From: Mariprofundus ferrooxydans PV-1 | Lineage (GTDB): Bacteria; Pseudomonadota; Zetaproteobacteria; Mariprofundales; Mariprofundaceae | Length of the DNA: 64,000 bases | Direction: 5' to 3' | Assembly (NCBI RefSeq): GCF_000153765.1 | Contig: NZ_DS022295.1 | Span: 1,209,849-1,273,848, forward strand | Shown here: positions 23,968 through 34,310 of the stretch, one piece after another | Numbering within the stretch: position 1 is the stretch's first letter | How the letters are laid out: every line of letters begins with the position of its first letter | Position numbers and translations under genes: made by a program | The notes under the pieces: model-generated | What the model was told of the DNA's origin: nothing | Seen by the model: the letters and a program-made list of their open reading frames with translations, nothing else | Database searches by the model: none

Positions 23968-25350
23968 ATGCCCGCTGAAGGTGCTATGTACGATCAGATA
24001 CTGAAATGGAAGGCCGCCCTGCTGCACATGCTCTGGCCGGAAAATATCGAATCATTCCCCGGCTGGAAGGTGCTGCTTACGCGCATGCTGCAGGTGAGCT
24101 TTGCCGTGGTGCGCGATTTCCTCGAGGGGCAGCTGACCCTGCGCTCGATGAGCCTGGTCTACACCACGCTGTTATCGCTGGTGCCGCTGCTGGCACTCAC
24201 CTTCTCCGTACTCAAGGGCTTTGGTGTGCAGAACCAGCTTGAACCGATGCTGGTGAACACGCTGTCGGCACTGGGCGACAAGGGTGAAGAGATTGCCCGG
24301 CAGATTGTCGGTTTCGTGGACAACATCAAGGTCGGCGTATTGGGCTCACTCGGACTCGGCATGTTGATCTACACCGTGATATCACTGCTGCACAAGATCG
24401 AGAAATCCTTTAATTATATCTGGCACATCGAACAGGCCAGGCCACTGGGACAACGCTTCAGCGAGTACCTGAGCGTGATTCTCGTTGGCCCGCTGCTGAT
24501 TTTCTCCGCCCTCGGCATGACAGCCTCACTGATGAATTCAAATGTGGTTGAGGCGCTCGCCAGCATGCCGCTCCTCGGCCTGGTCGTGCACTCCATCGGC
24601 AAACTGATTCCCTACGCACTGGTGATCGTTGCCTTTACCTTTGTATATATATTCATGCCGAACACCCGTGTAAAGATCGGTCCGGCACTGATTGGCGGCA
24701 CGGTGGCCGGTGTTGCCTGGGAAACGGCAGGTTGGGCGTTCGGTGCCTTTGTCGCCAATTCAGGCAATTACACCGCCATCTATTCCGGCTTTGCCATCCT
24801 GATCATGTTCATGATCTGGCTGTTTATCAGCTGGCTGATCCTACTGCTGGGCACCAGCATCGCGTTTTACTGCCAACATCCCGAACATCTGGCTGTACGG
24901 CACGGCAAACAGCAGCTAAGCGCCATAATGACGGAAAAACTGGCGATGCTGACGATGTTCTATATCGGACGGCATTTCTACCGGCAGCAGAACGACTGGA
25001 AACTCGACGACATGGCGCGCTGGCTGGGCGTGCCGTTAAATATATCTGAGGCCATCGTGGATAAGTTACACGCTACCCAACTCATTATCCTTACCAGCGA
25101 GGGGTCACCACCCTATGTGCCGGCCCGGGATATGGAGACCTTGCAGACCCGGCATATTCTCGATGCCATCCGCTCCGGCAACGAAGATGAGGGCCTGATG
25201 CAGTGGCGACTGCCGGCAGAGCCGGCGGTTGACCGGCTTCTGGAGGCAAGGGATGAGGCGATAGATCAAGCCATGCAACATCAAACACTCAAGGATATGG
25301 TTCTTGCCGGCATGGACAGCAACACATCCAGCGGGGAGAAACATAGCTAG
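23968..25350 (+). CDS. YihY/BrkB-family inner-membrane protein
   Basis: This 460-residue protein starts at MPAEGAMYDQ (a second ATG 18 bp inside is possible). It shows six transmembrane segments between residues ~60 and ~300, including SLVYTTLLSLVPLLALTFSV, the family signature region, and FMPNTRVKIGPALIGG. The ~150-residue cytosolic tail (MLTMFYIGRHFYRQQNDWKL…) resembles a winged helix. The family was once called RNase BN in error; its function is uncertain. The gene stands alone, divergent from the tRNA-Val transcript. Confidence 0.85.
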   Translation: MPAEGAMYDQILKWKAALLHMLWPENIESFPGWKVLLTRMLQVSFAVVRDFLEGQLTLRSMSLVYTTLLSLVPLLALTFSVLKGFGVQNQLEPMLVNTLSALGDKGEEIARQIVGFVDNIKVGVLGSLGLGMLIYTVISLLHKIEKSFNYIWHIEQARPLGQRFSEYLSVILVGPLLIFSALGMTASLMNSNVVEALASMPLLGLVVHSIGKLIPYALVIVAFTFVYIFMPNTRVKIGPALIGGTVAGVAWETAGWAFGAFVANSGNYTAIYSGFAILIMFMIWLFISWLILLLGTSIAFYCQHPEHLAVRHGKQQLSAIMTEKLAMLTMFYIGRHFYRQQNDWKLDDMARWLGVPLNISEAIVDKLHATQLIILTSEGSPPYVPARDMETLQTRHILDAIRSGNEDEGLMQWRLPAEPAVDRLLEARDEAIDQAMQHQTLKDMVLAGMDSNTSSGEKHS

Positions 25351-25453
25351 TTGAAGCGGCACGCGGCAGTATCAACCACCCTGTTTTATAGCGAACGGGG
25401 TAGAGAAAACCTGTTCACGCACTGACCCAAGTAGCGCATGGACAGTTGTTCGA

Positions 25454-26947
25454 TCAATCTGTTTTTATAGATTCTGTCGGCTGGAAAAAGTGGAAACCGG
25501 ACTCCGGCTTCTGTTTGGCTACATACATGGCCTCATCCGCATTGCGGATCAGCTCTTCAAAGTCTGCTGAATCATCCGGATAAAGACTAATACCGATACT
25601 GCATCCGATGTTAAGCTCGGTACCATCGACCCTGATCGGTTGCTGTAATGTATCAATAATCTTTCTGGCAACTAGCGCTATGCCTTCGGTACTGGTTACA
25701 TCTACCAGCGTCACGGTAAACTCATCACCTCCGTAACGGGCAATCAGATCAACCTCGCGCAGACAGGCCGACATGCGCGTAGCAACACTGCGCAGCACTG
25801 CATCACCGGCAGCATGGCCATATGTATCATTAATAAACTTGAACCGATCCAGATCAACAAACATCACAGCCAGCTTCGCTTTGCGCCGCTGTGCATGAGC
25901 AACAGCCATCTCCAGTCGATCCAGAAACATATAGCGATTGGAAACGCCGGTAAGCGTGTCCCTGTGAGCAAGATGCTCCAGCTCCTTCTCCGCGAGCTTG
26001 CGCCGGCGGATCTCCTCCATCATAACAGCGCTTTGCTGCTCCAGGCGCTCGACATGGTCTTTTATTTCAGAATGGATACGCGCATTTTCAATCGCGAATC
26101 CGACCTCGTGAATCATGATGGCAGCCAGATCTACATCGTCCTGATGAAAGCTTTCATCATTATCCTTGTGCGCAAGGTTGAGTACGGCGACCAATTTATT
26201 ACCGGCACGCACCGGTAGCGACAGAAACGATGGCGAGCCATATTTCGGATCATTCTTTTTCCGGGTGCGTTCATCTGTTTCAACATCATCCACCAGCAAC
26301 GACGTTGTAGAGCCATCAATAACAAAGCGAGAGATGGAATCCTTTATCGCGACCTTGCTACCGACTATGTCCTGGCCTGCAAGACCTCTGGAACAGATAA
26401 TATGAAAGTTTTCACCCTCCTCATCCACGAGGAACACCGAACCTATATTGGCTTTGTTCACCTGCATGATTTTATCGAGCAGAATACTGAGCAGCATATG
26501 CATATCCAGATTGGAGCTCGCCTCAGCGGACAACTCCTTGATCAACAGCAACTCAAGCGCCCGTCGCTGGAGATCACTACTGGCTTGTTTGTATTGCTCC
26601 AGCATGGTGCCGAAGCTGCCTACAATGCCGCGCAGCTCGTATGCACCCTGAAGCTCATTCAACTCCCCCAGAGCATGCTCTCCCCCTTCCATCATCGCCG
26701 ATGAAATCATGGAGAGCTTCGAAAACATATTCTGCAGCAGCGCCAGCACGCCAAGCGTAATAATTAAAGAGAACAGGTATGGCACAATATATTGCGCCTG
26801 AAACAGCTCAGACAATGAACTCATATTGCTCGCGATATAGAGAAAGACAGCAGTCGGGGTAAGCAACAACAGCATGGCAAACACCCGGAACTGATCGCTT
26901 AGGCGTTTATCTTCAATACTGTATTTGCTGGTCCACCTATCAACCAC
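25454..26947 (-). CDS. Membrane GAF-GGDEF diguanylate cyclase
   Basis: The 497-residue protein has two N-terminal transmembrane helices (residues ~20-45 and ~55-75). A linker is followed by a GAF sensory domain (~145-300, with DISRFVIDG and HKDNDESFHQDDVDLAAIM), a coiled-coil stretch and a GGDEF domain (~335-490). The active site RYGGDEF is intact, and the inhibitory-site RxxD (REVD) lies just upstream. It should therefore make c-di-GMP with product inhibition. The GAF ligand is unknown. Together with the EAL protein (44031-45686) and the PilZ protein it indicates c-di-GMP signalling. Confidence 0.92.
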   Translation of the reverse strand: MVDRWTSKYSIEDKRLSDQFRVFAMLLLLTPTAVFLYIASNMSSLSELFQAQYIVPYLFSLIITLGVLALLQNMFSKLSMISSAMMEGGEHALGELNELQGAYELRGIVGSFGTMLEQYKQASSDLQRRALELLLIKELSAEASSNLDMHMLLSILLDKIMQVNKANIGSVFLVDEEGENFHIICSRGLAGQDIVGSKVAIKDSISRFVIDGSTTSLLVDDVETDERTRKKNDPKYGSPSFLSLPVRAGNKLVAVLNLAHKDNDESFHQDDVDLAAIMIHEVGFAIENARIHSEIKDHVERLEQQSAVMMEEIRRRKLAEKELEHLAHRDTLTGVSNRYMFLDRLEMAVAHAQRRKAKLAVMFVDLDRFKFINDTYGHAAGDAVLRSVATRMSACLREVDLIARYGGDEFTVTLVDVTSTEGIALVARKIIDTLQQPIRVDGTELNIGCSIGISLYPDDSADFEELIRNADEAMYVAKQKPESGFHFFQPTESIKTD

Positions 26948-27137
26948 GCCGATGTCACCTCCTGTTGTGTTATGACAGTCGATAGATTATTACGAGCATT
27001 TCAAATATATCAAGCAACGGCTGTCACAATACAAACGACTGCCCCGCTCACGCGTCATACGTTCAATGCAGGCATCGTTTACAAAACCCGCCTGCTATCT
27101 GAAATTCCTCTGCATGCTGCTGTTCCGGGCAGAATCT

Positions 27138-27902
27138 TCAGCGAATGAAAACCCAGTGATCGCCTTCACTCATCTCCGCTGAATAGCGATAATCAGCCAG
27201 ATCAAAACCCTTGATCTGTTCCGGCTCACTCAGGGCATTCTGAATAATATAACGACTCATTAGCCCTCGTGCTTTCTTGGCACTGAAGCTGATGATTTTG
27301 TATTGGCCGTTTCTATTCTCCTTGAATACCGGCGTAATGATGCGCCCGTTTATACTGGCCTGCTGCACTGCCTTGAAGTATTCGCCGGAAGCCAGGTTGA
27401 TCAGGATATCATCGCCCTGTTCCACCAGCGCGCGATTAAGCGCGTCGGTAATAATGCTCCCCCAGAAAGCATACAGATCGCGACCGCGTGCATTGGTCAA
27501 CTTTGTGCCCATCTCCAGCCTGTAGGGCTGCATCAGATCCAGAGGACGCAGCAGACCATAGAGGCCTGAGAGGATACGCAGATGAGACTGGGTAAAATTC
27601 AGTTCATCAGGCGTAAGCGAGTCGGCGTCCAGACCCTGGTAGACATCTCCGCGAAACGTAAAGATGGCTTCTCTGGCATTATCGGGCGTAAACGGCCTCT
27701 GCCACGTCTGGAATCGTTGCATGTTCAAGTCGGCCAGCGCCATCGACAGATGCATCAGTTCGGCCACCTGAAAACTGTCCATATCACGCATCATCGCAGC
27801 CAGTTCAGCGGCGTGATCAAGCAGTTCAGGCTGCCTGTAGCAGGTCGTTGCAGCACCGGTATGGTTATCGAGTTTCTTGGCGGGAGAGATAATAATCAGC
27901 AT
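27138..27902 (-). CDS. yaaA: Peroxide-stress protein YaaA (DUF328)
   Basis: The 254-residue soluble protein begins with the family signature MLIIISPAKKLD. It continues with TFRGDVYQGLDADS, LSGLYGLLRPLDLMQPYRLEMG and FSAKKARGLMSRYI, all characteristic of YaaA. In E. coli YaaA lowers free iron during hydrogen peroxide stress and binds DNA; the activity here is by family only. It is divergent from ribD with about 50 bp between starts. Confidence 0.93.
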   Translation of the reverse strand: MLIIISPAKKLDNHTGAATTCYRQPELLDHAAELAAMMRDMDSFQVAELMHLSMALADLNMQRFQTWQRPFTPDNAREAIFTFRGDVYQGLDADSLTPDELNFTQSHLRILSGLYGLLRPLDLMQPYRLEMGTKLTNARGRDLYAFWGSIITDALNRALVEQGDDILINLASGEYFKAVQQASINGRIITPVFKENRNGQYKIISFSAKKARGLMSRYIIQNALSEPEQIKGFDLADYRYSAEMSEGDHWVFIR

Positions 27903-27953
27903 CGCGACATGCTATGGCTTGATTTGCAGAAAGGAAAACGCCAGCTTAATGGG

Positions 27954-29048
27954 ATGATGTCGGAAGATATGCCAACACAACATGAAGCGTTAATGCTGCA
28001 GGCTATTGAGCTGGCCCAGCGAGGCGGGGGTACAACCCACCCGAATCCGCGGGTTGGCGCTGTTGTCGTCAACCGCGGAGAGGTCGTCGGCGTAGGCTGG
28101 CACAAACGGGCGGGCGGGCCTCACGCTGAAGCCGTGGCACTGCAGGTAGCCGGCAAAAGAGCACGCGGCGGCACACTCTATGTCACGCTGGAACCCTGTT
28201 CCGCGCACGGACGCACACCTGCCTGTACCGAAGCCATCCGGCGTGCCGGCATCAAACATGTGGTTTATGCCTCACCCGATCCGAACCCGCAGATGTCCGG
28301 TGGCCACAAGATTCTGGAAGCCGCAGGCATCAGCGTTACAGCCGGCGTACTGCGTGAGCAGGCAGAAGCCCTGAATATCCCGTTCTTTCATTACCTGCGC
28401 ACCGGCAGGCCCTATGTGATCGCCAAGGCAGCCATCTCGCTGGATGGCAAAATGGCTACCCGCACACACCATTCACAGTGGATCAGCGGCGAGGCATCGC
28501 GCCTGCATGCACAGGGACTCAGAGCGGCCAGCGATGCCATTATCGTCGGCGCAGGCACGCTCAAGCATGACAACCCCTCATTGACCGTCCGCGGCGTCCC
28601 TGCCGTCGGTGATGTACCGTTGCGGGTAGTGATGTGCTTTGAAACCCCTAAGTTTTTTGCCGACTGCAAACTGCTTTCAGCAGAGGCGCCGACACGATTT
28701 TATGTGCGTAGCATCAATACGCATACGGAACAGTGGCGCGAGGCCGGCATCGAGGTCGAACAGGTTACCTCTCTGGCCGGTGTACTCAAACATCTGGCCG
28801 AGGATGGTCGCCTGATGCTGCTGCTGGAGGGTGGCGGTGAGTTGCACGCCTCTTTTCTTGAAGCACGCTTTACCGATGAGCTGGTACTCTATCAGGCGCC
28901 CATTCTGATCGGCGGTCGCGATGCTATCCCGCTATGGTCCGGTCAGGGTGTGGACAGCGTTGATCATGCTCCGCATCTGGAGCAGATCGAGCGCCGGATA
29001 CTGGGGGTCGATCAGATGATTCGCGGCCGGGTAATCTACCCCGACTGA
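27954..29048 (+). CDS. ribD: Bifunctional riboflavin biosynthesis deaminase/reductase
   Basis: RibD deaminates diaminohydroxyphosphoribosylaminopyrimidine and then reduces the sugar, the second and third steps of riboflavin synthesis. The zinc deaminase domain has PHAEAVAL (His-Ala-Glu) and TLEPCSAHGRTPACTEAI. The reductase domain follows (VIAKAAISLDGKMATRT, IIVGAGTLKHDNPSLTVR, LLLEGGGELHASF). The start is uncertain: ATG 27954 is used, with 27972 and 27909 as alternatives, none with an ideal ribosome site. No FMN riboswitch is visible upstream. ComEC follows 22 bp downstream. Confidence 0.94.
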   Translation: MMSEDMPTQHEALMLQAIELAQRGGGTTHPNPRVGAVVVNRGEVVGVGWHKRAGGPHAEAVALQVAGKRARGGTLYVTLEPCSAHGRTPACTEAIRRAGIKHVVYASPDPNPQMSGGHKILEAAGISVTAGVLREQAEALNIPFFHYLRTGRPYVIAKAAISLDGKMATRTHHSQWISGEASRLHAQGLRAASDAIIVGAGTLKHDNPSLTVRGVPAVGDVPLRVVMCFETPKFFADCKLLSAEAPTRFYVRSINTHTEQWREAGIEVEQVTSLAGVLKHLAEDGRLMLLLEGGGELHASFLEARFTDELVLYQAPILIGGRDAIPLWSGQGVDSVDHAPHLEQIERRILGVDQMIRGRVIYPD

Positions 29049-29070
29049 GCAACCTATAGCCGGTTGCATC

Positions 29071-31545
29071 ATGATCTCCCGAACCGGCCGCCCTGCCCCC
29101 GTATATCTGCAACAACTGCCGCTGCTATTGCCTGTGAACGCATGGGTGAGCGGGCTGGCGCTGGCCCGTAGCGATGTAATAGCGCTCTACCCTGCAGCAA
29201 TCATACTGGCTCTGCTGTTCCTGCTGCTGCTCGCTCTGCGTTATCGCGTATCGGCTCTGCTACTGCTGCTGGCTGCCCTCTGGGGTACCGGAGACCTGCT
29301 GTTGGATGCAGGTAAGGTAGCAGCAGATGACAGTTGGCTGGCTGCGCCGACAGCCTGTTCGGCCCGTATACAGAGCATTCAGCGCACCCCCTCCTTTACG
29401 CGTCTGTTATTATATGATGTGCGCCGCAGTGACGGCGCCAGACTGACCGGCAATGCTCTGCTCTATATTTACCCGAAAGAATCTGGCGACCACCAGTCAC
29501 TTCTGCGCGCCGGTGACACCATTGCTTTCCATGCCCGCTGGCACCTACCACACAACAGACACAATCCCGGCGCCTTCGATTACAGCGCCTGGTGCTTTGA
29601 TCATCATATTGCCCTGCTGGGCAGCGAACGCGGACATCTACAACGGCTGGCGCGCGGTTCATCTGTATTACAACAGGGACGCGAGCGCATTGAGCGTGCG
29701 ATCACCGGCTTGCCCGATGAACCGGCAGCCATCCTGCGGGCGCTGTTGCTCGGCGATCAGACACAGCTGTCCGTTTCCGTAAGGAGTGCCTTTGCGGCCA
29801 CGGGAACCGCGCATCTGCTGGCTATTTCAGGCATGCATGTAGGCATGACTGCGGCGTGGGCCATGGCGCTGCTCTGGTGGCTGCTGACCCGTCGGGAGGC
29901 GTGGATCGTCCAACTGCCGGTACGCGGACTGGCCATGTTCGGCGGTTTACTGGCAGCCATGAGCTACGCACTGATCGCCGGCTGGCCACTGCCTGCCGTA
30001 CGCTCCACCATGATGCTGGCTGCCGCTGTGCTGGCATGGTTTCTCTCCGAGCGCAATGCGCCGATGAATATTCTGCTGGCGGCTCTGGCCCTGATTCTGC
30101 TCGTCGATCCGACTGCGATAACCTCGCTCTCGTTGTGGCTCTCCTTTTCGGCAACTGCAGCACTACTGCTCTGGGCTGTTCAGAGCAGAGCAGATCATGC
30201 CCTGCAGGCAGCCGGGCGCAGGCAGCGACTGATTACGGCCATTACCACACTGGCCTGGGTATCACTGGTCGCAACACTGGCCACACTGCCGATCACGCTG
30301 GCTACTTTCGGCAGATTGCCTGTCTACAGCATACCGGCCAACCTGCTGCTGGTGCCTATATATGCACTGTTGGTGATGCCTGCTGCACTACTGGCAGAGC
30401 TGACAGCCCTGTTCAACCTGCCGACTCTTGCCGGCGGATTCATGCAGATTGCCGGCATGGCTGCGGAGGCCGGCCTGCACCTGCTGCAGCGGATGACACA
30501 CTTACCAGCCGGCAACCTATGGGCTGTCCATCCACCATTGTGGCTGGGCGGACTCTATTTGGCCGGCATGCTGTTCGCCGGCAGACAGGCTTTGCACAAA
30601 CGCAAGCTGCAGGCTGCCCTCTCGGCTCTGCTGGTTATCGGCCTCTACTCAAGCGCAGTGTTGCATGAAAGCAGTATCGATGCGCCCCGGTGGGTGGTCT
30701 GGGATGTCGGTCAGGGTGCGGCCTCCACTCTGCTACTGCCCGACAAGCGCGTAGTTGTAATCGATGTGCCGGGGCGTACAGGCAGCCGCTTCAACGGCGG
30801 AACCAGCGTGGCAAGCGGATTGCGCTTTCTCGGCTTCACGCACGTGGATCTGCTGATTCTGAGCCATACCCAATCCGACCACCTGGGTGGCGCCCTCTCC
30901 CTGTTACATTCGGTCAACAGTACCGGAGAAATCTGGCTGCCGGATGTGCCTGCTGCACACAAGGATGCGCGGGTACTGGCTATCGTCGATGCTGCGCGGG
31001 CGCAGGGCACGCCTGTTCGCTGGCTGGCCAAAGGCGATACGCGCCGGCTAGAGACAGACACCGCAGGAAAGAAATCCGCCACCCGATTCAATATCCTGTG
31101 GCCACCACGCGGATTTGCGCCAAGCAATGAGAACAATACGTCGCTGGTGGTATCCGTTACTGTTGCCGGAGAGACAGAGCTGTTATGGCCGGGCGATATT
31201 GAAGCGAGCAGTGAGAGAGAACTGTTTAAAGCAGGTTTATCACCGGTTCATGCCATGCTCATGCCGCATCACGGCAGCAGAACATCGAGCAGCCCCGGTT
31301 TTATCGGCGCACTGACTCCTGAGCTGGCTGTCGCACAAGTTGCAGCGCATAACCGTTACCGCTTTCCGGCAGCCGATGTGATTGCCCGCTACCGGGCAAT
31401 CGGGACGCAGGTAGCCAGTACCGCTAACGGCGCCATCATCGTGCGCTGGCACGGCTCACACCCGTACACCCTGCAGCCAGAGAAACGGGAAACATCCAGA
31501 CGCATGCTGGCGCGCTACTGGTGGCAAAGATTACACGCAAAGTAG
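29071..31545 (+). CDS. comEC: ComEC/Rec2 DNA-uptake channel protein
   Basis: This 824-residue inner-membrane protein has an N-terminal hydrophobic pair with a DUF4131-like domain (residues ~1-185). The competence core has many transmembrane helices and the signature HLLAISGMHVGM (~250). A C-terminal metallo-beta-lactamase domain (~545-800) has SHTQSDHLGG, PGDIEASSE and MPHHGSRTSSS. ComEC conducts single-stranded DNA across the inner membrane in natural transformation, and the nuclease-like domain may degrade the other strand. All expected parts are present, so uptake capacity is plausible. Confidence 0.92.
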   Translation: MISRTGRPAPVYLQQLPLLLPVNAWVSGLALARSDVIALYPAAIILALLFLLLLALRYRVSALLLLLAALWGTGDLLLDAGKVAADDSWLAAPTACSARIQSIQRTPSFTRLLLYDVRRSDGARLTGNALLYIYPKESGDHQSLLRAGDTIAFHARWHLPHNRHNPGAFDYSAWCFDHHIALLGSERGHLQRLARGSSVLQQGRERIERAITGLPDEPAAILRALLLGDQTQLSVSVRSAFAATGTAHLLAISGMHVGMTAAWAMALLWWLLTRREAWIVQLPVRGLAMFGGLLAAMSYALIAGWPLPAVRSTMMLAAAVLAWFLSERNAPMNILLAALALILLVDPTAITSLSLWLSFSATAALLLWAVQSRADHALQAAGRRQRLITAITTLAWVSLVATLATLPITLATFGRLPVYSIPANLLLVPIYALLVMPAALLAELTALFNLPTLAGGFMQIAGMAAEAGLHLLQRMTHLPAGNLWAVHPPLWLGGLYLAGMLFAGRQALHKRKLQAALSALLVIGLYSSAVLHESSIDAPRWVVWDVGQGAASTLLLPDKRVVVIDVPGRTGSRFNGGTSVASGLRFLGFTHVDLLILSHTQSDHLGGALSLLHSVNSTGEIWLPDVPAAHKDARVLAIVDAARAQGTPVRWLAKGDTRRLETDTAGKKSATRFNILWPPRGFAPSNENNTSLVVSVTVAGETELLWPGDIEASSERELFKAGLSPVHAMLMPHHGSRTSSSPGFIGALTPELAVAQVAAHNRYRFPAADVIARYRAIGTQVASTANGAIIVRWHGSHPYTLQPEKRETSRRMLARYWWQRLHAK

Positions 31546-31624
31546 CTGAGTGACTTTTGGTCGCTCATCATGATAATTGCCGCGACAGTTACTTATCCGG
31601 TCCGGATAATACATGGAGGCACAA

Positions 31625-32233
31625 GTGATAGAATTTATTCAACAGGGCGGCACGGTAATGTATTTCCTGCTGGCAACATCTATCCTGTCTTTAACAATTA
31701 TCTTCGAACGCGCATGGAGCCTGCGTCGCTCTGTCGTCATTCCACTGAATGTGGTCAATCAGGTGGAAACATCCGTACGTGACGGCGATGTAAAATCGGC
31801 CATGACATTCTGCCAACATCATAATACAGCCATGAGTCGTATCCTGTGGGTAGCACTGGCCAACCGCGGCGTAAATCGCTCGGTGATGAAAGAGATACTG
31901 GAAGAGTCCGGACGTCAGGAGGTGGCACACCTGGAACGTTTTGTCGGCGTACTCGGCGTGGTCGCCGCCATTGCACCGCTGCTCGGCCTGCTCGGTACCG
32001 TCATCGGTATGATTGAGGTGTTTCAGCAGATTTCGCTGGTCGGCGTCGGCAAGGCGGATGTGCTGGCCGGCGGCATCTCCAAGGCTCTGAATACCACCGC
32101 CTTCGGACTGGTCGTAGCCATCCCCTCAATGGTTGCCTACCGTTATTATGAATCACGCGTGGACCGCTTTGTGTTGGAAATCGAGCATCATGCACTGCGC
32201 TTTGTTGAGCTGCTGAAGGGAGAGCGTGCGTGA
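31625..32233 (+). CDS. exbB: MotA/TolQ/ExbB proton-channel protein
   Basis: I start at the GTG with GGAGG 5 nt upstream; an ATG 12 bp earlier overlaps that ribosome site. The ~202-residue protein has one N-terminal transmembrane helix (VMYFLLATSILSLTIIF), a cytosolic loop, and two more helices (VVAAIAPLLGLLGTVIGMIEVF and TTAFGLVVAIPSMVAYRYY, the latter with the conserved Thr). With ExbD it converts proton flow into work, probably through a TonB-type protein for outer-membrane import. No tonB gene is adjacent. TolQ is less likely, as no tolAB follows. Confidence 0.88.
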   Translation: MIEFIQQGGTVMYFLLATSILSLTIIFERAWSLRRSVVIPLNVVNQVETSVRDGDVKSAMTFCQHHNTAMSRILWVALANRGVNRSVMKEILEESGRQEVAHLERFVGVLGVVAAIAPLLGLLGTVIGMIEVFQQISLVGVGKADVLAGGISKALNTTAFGLVVAIPSMVAYRYYESRVDRFVLEIEHHALRFVELLKGERA

Positions 32234-32649
32234 ATCTACGCCAGAAGAAGCGTCCCGATTATATGGTGGACATTGCACCGCTGATTGACGTCGTTTTTCT
32301 GATGCTGATTTTCTTCATGGTCTCCACGACGTTCAATGTGACATCCAGCCTCAAGCTGGAGCTGCCATCGAGCCATGCCACCGCCCAGCAGAAGGAGGTC
32401 AAGCAGCTTACCATTGCCATCAATGCCGATGGAAAACTGTTTGTGCAGGACAAGCCGGTAGCCGATTCAGAGCTGCGCTCCCGCATCCTCAATGCCACAC
32501 ATGGCGACCCGAATATGCGCGTGGTACTGCGCGCGGATTCGGAATCACATCACAAGCGCACGGTTTTCGTACTCGATACCCTGCAGGGACTGAATATCAG
32601 CAAAATCGGCATCGCCACCATCTCTCCGGATGATCAGGGGAATCAGTAA
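32230..32649 (+). CDS. exbD: ExbD/TolR-family energy-transducing protein
   Basis: The 139-residue protein begins at a GTG that overlaps the exbB stop (GTGA). It has a short cytosolic N-terminus ([13 protein letters not shown]), a single transmembrane helix with the essential Asp ([20 protein letters not shown]), and a periplasmic domain. It forms the stator with ExbB. The stop codon overlaps the ATG of lysC, so lysC is translated from the same message. Confidence 0.9.
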   Translation: MNLRQKKRPDYMVDIAPLIDVVFLMLIFFMVSTTFNVTSSLKLELPSSHATAQQKEVKQLTIAINADGKLFVQDKPVADSELRSRILNATHGDPNMRVVLRADSESHHKRTVFVLDTLQGLNISKIGIATISPDDQGNQ

Positions 32650-33875
32650 TGCGGATCGTACAAAAATTCGGCGGTACGTCGGTAGGCTCTCTTGAGCGCA
32701 TTCGCGCTACAGCTGATCTGGTTGAGGCAGAGCTGGCACGCGGCAATCAGATAGCTGTCGTGGTCTCAGCCATGAGCGGAGAGACCAACCGCCTGATCGG
32801 CATGGCAACAGAGATGGATGCAACCCCGTGCGAGCGGGAGATCGACGCACTGGTGGCAACCGGTGAACAGGTCAGTGCCGCCCTGCTGGCCATTGAACTG
32901 CAGCACCGGGGCATTCGCGCATACTCCTACAATGGCGCTCAGGCAGGCGTCACGACCAGCGGTGATTACAAACGCGCACGCATCAAGAGCATCAGCTGCG
33001 CACATCTGCAGAACCACCTGCAGGCCGGAGAAGTCCCGGTCGTCACCGGTTTTCAGGGCGTGGACGAACAGGGTAATATCACCACGCTCGGTCGCGGCGG
33101 TTCGGATACTTCAGCCGTAGCGCTGGCCGTGGCTGTCGAAGCCGATGTTTGTGATATCTATACCGATGTCGATGGTATTTACACCACAGATCCCCGCATT
33201 GTCAGCAAAGCCCGCAAAATGGAACAGATCAGTTACGAGGAGATGCTGGAGATGGCCTCGCTGGGAGCGAAGGTATTACAGACGCGCTCGGTGGAGATGG
33301 CCATGCGTTACAATATGCCGATACATTTACGCTCCAGCTTCGAAAACATAACCGGCACAATGGTAGTAAAAGAGGATGATACCATGGAAAGAGCAGCTAT
33401 TTCCGGCGTGGCTTACAACCGGGACGAAGCCAAGATCACGATACTGGGCATTCCGGATCACCCGGGCATTGCAGCCAATGTATTCGGCCCGGTGGCGGAA
33501 GCCGGCATCAATGTTGATGTCATTGTGCAGAATGTCTCGGCGCAGGGATTCACCGATATCACCTTTACCGTACCGCGCAGTGATTATCAGGCCACCATGA
33601 AGCTGATGCGCGACCTGTGTACATCGCTGCACGGACGCGATGTGCAGGGGGACGATGGTGTAGCCAAGGTGTCGGTGATCGGCGTGGGCATGCGCTCCCA
33701 TGCCGGCGTAGCCAAAACAATGTTTGATGCGCTGGCGGCCGAAGGCGTCAACATCCAGATGATCACAACCAGCGAAATCAAGATCACCGTTGTCATTGAA
33801 GAGAAATATGTCGAACTGGCCGTGCGTTCACTGCACACAGCCTTCGCTCTGGATGCAACACCGGACGAGCGTTAA
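32649..33875 (+). CDS. lysC: Aspartate kinase
   Basis: The 408-residue enzyme makes aspartyl phosphate, the entry to lysine, threonine and methionine synthesis. The N-terminal kinase has [11 protein letters not shown] (residues ~3-13), [16 protein letters not shown] and [13 protein letters not shown]. Two C-terminal ACT domains (~265-400) have [14 protein letters not shown] and [19 protein letters not shown]. The ACT domains imply feedback control by lysine and/or threonine. It overlaps exbD by one base and is followed by csrA, an arrangement seen in several proteobacteria. Confidence 0.95.
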   Translation: MRIVQKFGGTSVGSLERIRATADLVEAELARGNQIAVVVSAMSGETNRLIGMATEMDATPCEREIDALVATGEQVSAALLAIELQHRGIRAYSYNGAQAGVTTSGDYKRARIKSISCAHLQNHLQAGEVPVVTGFQGVDEQGNITTLGRGGSDTSAVALAVAVEADVCDIYTDVDGIYTTDPRIVSKARKMEQISYEEMLEMASLGAKVLQTRSVEMAMRYNMPIHLRSSFENITGTMVVKEDDTMERAAISGVAYNRDEAKITILGIPDHPGIAANVFGPVAEAGINVDVIVQNVSAQGFTDITFTVPRSDYQATMKLMRDLCTSLHGRDVQGDDGVAKVSVIGVGMRSHAGVAKTMFDALAAEGVNIQMITTSEIKITVVIEEKYVELAVRSLHTAFALDATPDER

Positions 33876-33937
33876 CACAACCCACCCTTGCGTTATCTCC
33901 AAAGATAGTCTATTTAGAATCCCTAAGAGGAGAAACC

Positions 33938-34123
33938 ATGCTAATTTTGACACGCAAAAAGGGTGAAGCCATCGCTATCGGTGACAATATTCAGATTCAG
34001 GTACTGAATGTAAAAGGCGGACAGGTGCGCATTGGCATCGAAGCGCCGCGTGATGTGCAGGTGAATCGGGAGGAGCGCCTGGAAGAGAGCGGCGGCACTG
34101 CTATTCAGGCTTCAGCTACCTGA
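33938..34123 (+). CDS. csrA: Carbon storage regulator CsrA
   Basis: The 61-residue RNA-binding dimer begins [18 protein letters not shown] and includes the core [20 protein letters not shown], the strand that binds GGA motifs in message leaders. A GAGGAG ribosome site precedes the ATG. CsrA controls carbon flux, motility and biofilm genes post-transcriptionally. No CsrB/C-type RNA was recognised nearby. A GC-rich hairpin without a T-tract lies shortly after the stop. Confidence 0.95.
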   Translation: MLILTRKKGEAIAIGDNIQIQVLNVKGGQVRIGIEAPRDVQVNREERLEESGGTAIQASAT

Positions 34124-34310
34124 TTCAACCAGACTTGATGTAAAAAGGGGCTGACCTCTCTCGCCCCTGCCCCACTCTGTATAGTTACAACATTAGTACT
34201 AAAACCCGTTCACAGAGCATAGATACGCAATAGCACTTGAATGCGGCTGCTGTGTGCCTATGGTTCTTCCGCGCCTGAAAAGCAATCCTGAGTCCCTCAT
34301 GAGGTAGATC

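Noticed and set aside
34124-34310. GC-rich hairpin after csrA as an intrinsic terminator
   Set aside because: AGGGGC/GCCCCT can pair, but no T-tract follows, so it is not listed as a terminator.
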